A stretch of DNA of 64,000 nucleotides from NCBI RefSeq assembly GCF_001411555.2, contig NC_049916.1, positions 27,174,558-27,238,557 of the forward strand, written 5' to 3'. Every line of letters begins with the position of its first letter. The stretch's first letter is position 1. Of this stretch, positions 59,234-64,000 are shown one piece after another. Under the pieces are notes generated by a model. That model searched no databases, was not told the DNA's origin, and was given only the letters and a program-made list of their open reading frames with translations. The DNA comes from Juglans regia (Eukaryota; Streptophyta; Magnoliopsida; Fagales; Juglandaceae). The position numbers were made by a program, and so were the translations under genes.

Positions 59234-60430
59234 GGTTTCAGTTTCTAGATTCGAAATATCTCTTTTATATGTATCTTTCTCAATAAAGACCATATATGAA
59301 TTAAGAAAACTATAACAAATCGTGTGTTATAAACTTATAACTTTAGTTCATCAGATGGATAGATTAGATGGGGAGATGCATGTGTGTGGATTTGATTGCA
59401 TTTTGTGCCAAACAGATTCACTTGGTTGATTCCCCAAATTTGTGAATCAATTAGAATCTATCGTTCTTGAAACCAAAATCCAAATATATTGACTATGCAG
59501 AATTTGTCTATTTAAAATTTGTACATAATCTTATAAAAGAATTATAAAAAACAATTATTCAACTATTAAGTCGATTAATATCATTTAGATGATAATTTTA
59601 GTTTATAAGATTTAAAATTTATTTAATAAAATAATTAAATTATATAATATAAACACTTTATTAAATATATTATCCCACCTAATAAACTTACTTGGATCAT
59701 TTTAAGTTAATTTATAGATTTTATAATTCTTTTTATAAATATATCATATATCGTGAGCATATAACATGACATCTGATCGGCTCGTGCTCACTCAGCAATT
59801 AAGGTAAAACCTTGTATTCGCTGGCCACTCACCACTCTGTTCTGTCCCCTGCCGTAGAATTGCCGCATATCTCATCCGTTTCACCCCCGCACCCTCCAAC
59901 AGTGGCATTCCCCGTAAATACTTGTTCTTTTACCTTTCTTCCCCTCTCACCGCTTACCAAACCGCTCAATCCTTAAAATCTCATGTACAGTTTAATTGCT
60001 TTGAACGTTGGATTTCATTAAAAAAATAAATTTCTTTGCATTTTCAACTATTATACTTCTGCGGTAAAACTGAATTATAGGTATTTTTTTAAAGGATAAT
60101 TCAAGCATTTTAATAGTTACTGGAACTTATTGGGTTTGAGATTTAATTTAAATCCTTGATATTTTCGCTTTTGAATTGTTGTGATTCCGAAGAGTTTTCT
60201 CCTTCATTGTATTCGTGATTCCGTGAGTTTCAGGGCAATTTTAGGGCCTTTTGCTGTGAAGGTTCTTTTTTTTTTTTTATAAATATTATATATATATATA
60301 TATATTTAGCCGTATTTATAAAATTTAGCTATTTATTAGTGCTTCAATGTGTTTTTGAATTCTAGGGGTTTCTGTTTTTTGTACTTCGAAAAAACAAATT
60401 GAATGGGTCCTGTAATGGAACGCTGCGAAA
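59234..60430. other. Upstream region and leader of the ZML gene
   Basis: No gene seen. AT-rich sequence to about 59800, then a more balanced segment (59810-59960) that may be the promoter or first 5' UTR exon. A TA repeat lies at about 60285-60303. Confidence 0.45.
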
Positions 60431-63400
60431 ATGCCGGAATCGAATCGTGAAGCTTCGATGTACAATTCAGGAGCAATGAACAATAACATAGAGAGTCACG
60501 TTGAGGAAGAAGACGAAGATGTTGCAGGAGACGAAGAGTCCATTGACAACCCCCATATGCGGTTCGAAGACAACGCCTTAGCGGTGAAGTTAAACGGTGG
60601 CGTCCAGGAAGTCGCTACAAATTCCATGTACGTTCCCGGCTCAGAATTTCCTCCGGTGGCGGGTAACGGAGGCGCTGACCAACTCACTCTCTCGTTCCAG
60701 GGCGAGGTTTATGTGTTCGATGCGGTTTCTCCGGATAAGGTTCGGGTTTTTCTTCTAGGTGCTGCTGAAGTTTGTGAATTGTGCTTTGTTTTATGTGTTT
60801 GATGGTGATTTGGCAGAAAAGAGGTTTAGGATCTTGGTATGGGTTTTGGTTCTTTTGGTGAATTTTCAAGTGGTTTTGCCCTATGGTGCCTTTTAGCCAA
60901 TGTGAGATTCGGTTAATTTGTTGGACCATACAGGATCATCGTACTTATTAATTTTATGAGAAGTTAGTGTTTGCGGCTTGGTTGTGGCTAGTTTTCTTTA
61001 TTATGCTTGGTCTCATAAATTTCTGATGCTGCTTATGGCTTACCCACCCATTAGGGTTTGGGTTATGTTTTTAGAATTTAGTATGATTATGTAGCATCTT
61101 AACTCTTTTCGACACCTAAGCTAGTTTGGTCTGCCCTTTTTGTTCCAATTCGTGCATCTGATTTACTTTTATGTTTATAGCTTTCATTTACCCTAAAAGA
61201 CTATTAAGACTTTCCATTACTGCATTGAAGAATCAAGGTCATATTAGGCTTGTAATTTATGTGGGATATAAAAATTATATTGGCTTTTGTCAATAGTGAT
61301 AGATTTTGGCGAGCTAAGTGTCCATGCGTTTCTTGTAATGGTTGTTCATCAAGCATAGGTGTATCACTTGTATATTTCTTGTGTATTTGGGCTATGCCTA
61401 TATTCTTCATTAACAAAGTCCTTCATTACTTACAAAAAACAGTTGGTTTTTGGGTTATATTCTGTTTTTTTTTTTTTTTTTCTGAATCATTTCAGAGTTC
61501 TAGACTTGTAGAAAGATCTAGTTGTGTTATAGTTATCAGTAAAATACTGTTTTTTTTTTTTCCTTTTTTTCCTAATTGCTACTCGATGATGGATTGTTTT
61601 TCCAGTTTGAACAGCCATGTAAGTCGAAGTGGCTCTTTTAATGGATCTTGCTTGTGGTAAGAAAAATATTAAAAACAGATTACTCTATCCAAGAAAGAGA
61701 AGGAAACAAATTATCCGGTTCTTGTTATCTTCGTACACATCGAGTATTTTCGGGTTTAAGGCTTGTAAATATGAAACGGTAAGTAAGTTAAGCTTTTCCT
61801 GGGTTGATTTGACAGGTGCAGGCAGTGTTGTTACTTTTGGGTGGATATGAAATCCCTTCTGTCATGCCGACCATGGGAGCAGCACCTCTTAATCTAAGGG
61901 TGGTAAATGCTTAAATCACAGAAGTTTTCTGAATACTATGGCATGTTCCAAAGTTGTTGATTTGTTTGTACTTTCACTGGCATGGCTACATCTGTTCCAG
62001 GGTATGAATGACTTTCCTGGAAGATCAATTCAACCACAGAGAGCTGCTTCTTTAAGCCGTTTTCGGGAGAAGAGAAAAGAGCGGTGTTTTGATAAGAAAA
62101 TCCGTTATAGTGTACGGAAAGAAGTTGCACTCAGGTATTACATTGCCCTTATGTTTAAATTACACTTTTAAATGCAAAACAAGTTGCAGATTAAAATTTG
62201 ATTATTCTAGTTGAATTAGCTGTTCTCATATTAAATATAATGTTGGTTTTATATCCAACAAAAATAAAAACTTGGGGTCTTAGTTAGAGCTAGACTTGTA
62301 TACTAGAGACTCAAAGAGGTTGGCTTTGAAAATACTTGTGATCTCAATAATAATTCAGGCGTTGCTCTTGTGTATGTCCCGTATATTTGGGCTTTTGCCT
62401 ACTCTTTTGATCAATAAAAATTTGTTTACCGATAAAAGAAATATACTTTAGGGTTGCACTGTTTCTCTCTCTCTCTCTCTCTCTCTGTGTTTTTGAGGGG
62501 GAGTGAGTTGGATATTATGTAATAAATGCAGCATTGTGAAGTTGTGCTGGTTCCCACTCACTGTCTATTGTTTCTTTTTTCCCCACCTATATCTTTACTG
62601 CCTTTCCCCCTTCTGCCAGAATGGGTTTCCTTCTGGTCACCTTCTCATCTTTCATCCGTGCCTATATTCAGGATGCAGCGTAAGAAGGGTCAGTTTACAT
62701 CATCCAAGGCCATAGCTGATGTAGTGGGGTCAGAGTCTTCAGTTCTTAGCGGAGCACAGGGTTCTGGACAAGATGATAGCATGCAGGAAACTTTGTGAGT
62801 GTTTATCTCTCTCTCCGGTGTATATTTCTCTATTCTGAGGACCATAGAATGGATCTTCCTATCACCTGCCTATAGTGCCCTTCCCATTTAAGTTGATATA
62901 AATGCTCCCCAAGTTTCTGATGTGTCTTTGAAGAAGTTGATAGCGGCAAGTTTGAACTTAAGATCATTATATACTTATGAAATCTCTCTCTCTCCCTCCC
63001 TCCCACTCATTTTGTAAAATCTTTTCTGCAATGTTCTTTGCAGATGTACACATTGTGGAATCAGTTCAAAGTCTACTCCAATGATGCGTCGAGGGCCAGC
63101 CGGTCCAAGGACTTTGTGTAATGCATGTGGGCTCAAGTGGGCCAACAAGGTTTGTGCAATTACAAAAACAATATACCGATATCATATACATTTAGTGCTT
63201 TGTGGACTATAGTTCCGGTTCTGTAGATCTTCACATTTACTGTTTATGGCTGTATTCACCTTGTTTAATTATGTTATTTAGTTAACCTCTATACTGTTCA
63301 CTTCCACTTCGTCTTTGGGTTGATCTTTCCTCCTGGCTTCTGTAAGGGATTTTGTCAGAGCAGATGAGGTTGTAGAATCATATATTTCTTTTAATTTGTT

Positions 63401-63750
63401 TTTCATCTTTACCACATGGCACTTGAATTGCGTTCCTTTTTGTTCATCCACACTAAGTTGAATATTTAACTAATCTTGAAGACGCATCTTTATACTCACG
63501 ACCATGCATGCTAAGCCTTGTAAATTTCCTCAAAGATATATTGTGCTCTCTCCAAAACTAATTCCAAGTGCTCTTTGAGTGATCTTAATATCAGAACTTG
63601 GATTTTGTAGGGAGTTTTACGAGATCTTCCCAAGGTTTCCAATGTGAGTGTCCTGGATTCATCTGTGAAGACAATTGAACAGGTAGAGCTACACCCCATG
63701 TGAAGATGTCTTTGAACCCTTTCCCCCACCAGACAATTCTCTTTCCTGCC

Positions 63751-63786
<36 letters not shown>

Positions 63787-63977
63787 TATATATATTTGTA
63801 TGTATATTTGTGGGTATGTGCGTGTGATTTTCTATTCCTCCGTCTTCCCCTGTTCCTCATGGGTGCTTATCACAGGGTGATGGTGATGCAATTGATTCAG
63901 ATGCTGTAACCCCGGCTGCTGCAGAACTGGTCTCCTCTGCTAATGGCGATAACTCAGCTGTAACTGCAGAAAGATGA
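60431..63977 (+). CDS. ZML-type TIFY/CCT/GATA transcription factor
   Basis: Seven exons join in frame: 60431-60739, 61816-61899, 62001-62134, 62672-62794, 63044-63149, 63611-63682 and 63876-63977. They encode 309 aa. Domains in order are an acidic N-terminus, TIFY ([13 protein letters not shown], from residue 85), CCT (about 144-184, [32 protein letters not shown]) and a GATA zinc finger with a C-x2-C-x20-C-x2-C pattern (Cys218, 221, 242 and 245; [13 protein letters not shown]). The 20-residue finger loop and the TIFY-CCT-GATA order define the ZIM/ZML group (Arabidopsis GATA24, GATA25 and GATA28), nuclear DNA-binding regulators. The stop lies 24 bp from the end of the window, so the 3' UTR is not in view. 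Introns 1 and 3 contain LINE tails, intron 6 a TA repeat. Confidence 0.94.
61365..61442 (+). mobile_element. LINE 3' tail fragment in ZML intron 1
   Basis: TTGTATATTTCTTGTGTATTTGGGCTATGCC is followed by CATTAACAAAGTCCTTCATT and ACTTACAAAAAAC. It is the same LINE terminus as elsewhere and is strongly truncated. Confidence 0.65.
62362..62442 (+). mobile_element. LINE 3' tail fragment in ZML intron 3
   Basis: TTGTGTATGTCCCGTATATTTGGGC is followed by TTTTGATCAATAAAAATTTG and TTTACCGATAAAAGAAA. Shared LINE terminus. No target duplication was seen. Confidence 0.65.
63755..63795. repeat. (TA)n microsatellite
   Basis: A TA dinucleotide tract in ZML intron 6, interrupted once. Confidence 0.9.
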
Positions 63978-64000
63978 GTGACAAATTAGCAGCCTGTATT

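Noticed and set aside
1..64000. CRISPR arrays, operons, bacterial-type promoters, tRNA or rRNA genes
   Set aside because: The genome is plant nuclear. No regularly spaced repeats or intact tRNA cloverleaf were recognised; the only tRNA-like promoter boxes are in the SINE at 38.2-38.4 kb.

Overview
The window is nuclear DNA of a flowering plant. It is AT-rich, with intron-containing genes (GT..AG introns), plant-specific families (EXECUTER, ZML/TIFY-GATA, SVP-type MADS K-box) and a heavy load of plant retroelements and MITEs. It looks like a woody eudicot, and the Harbinger-like MITEs and LINE 3' ends suggest Fagales (walnut family or a relative). That placement is a guess from memory.

Layout. 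1-15.6 kb is mostly mobile DNA: a TRIM-like element, a very short LINE tail, a MITE, a degraded reverse-strand L1-type LINE (3.4-7.6 kb), and a three-level nest at 8.8-14.4 kb in which a Ty1-copia element sits inside a TRIM that sits inside a terminal-inverted-repeat element. At 15.6-17.5 kb are the K-box and C-terminal exons of an SVP/AGL24-type MADS gene with no MADS-box exon in view. From 19 kb the window is gene-bearing: a small membrane protein (-), beta-ureidopropionase PYD3 (+) with a young copia element in intron 1, EXECUTER1 (+) with a SINE and a LINE fragment in intron 8, nicotinamidase NIC1 (-), a single-exon 2H-phosphoesterase-like gene (+), an ORF1-only LINE derivative, a five-KH-domain RNA-binding protein (+), a broken COSTARS gene (-), and a ZML-type TIFY/CCT/GATA transcription factor (+). 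44-48 kb and 48.7-50.1 kb are gene-poor and rich in MITEs.

Functions. The genes do not form a pathway. PYD3 ends pyrimidine catabolism, NIC1 starts NAD salvage from nicotinamide, EX1 relays singlet-oxygen signals from chloroplasts, and the KH and ZML proteins act in RNA processing and transcription. From memory, several of these genes lie close together in two Arabidopsis regions (around At4g33625-At4g33640 and At2g22540-At2g22600), so the window may be an ancestral gene order from which Arabidopsis lost copies reciprocally.

No CRISPR arrays, operons, tRNA or rRNA genes were recognised. Most gene models were assembled exon by exon, and reading frame and splice signals were checked at every junction. 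No unambiguous new molecular system was found. The most unusual items are the ORF1-only LINE with intact target-site duplications, the triple transposon nest, a copia element with TA..CA LTR ends, the MADS-less K-box gene and the broken COSTARS gene.
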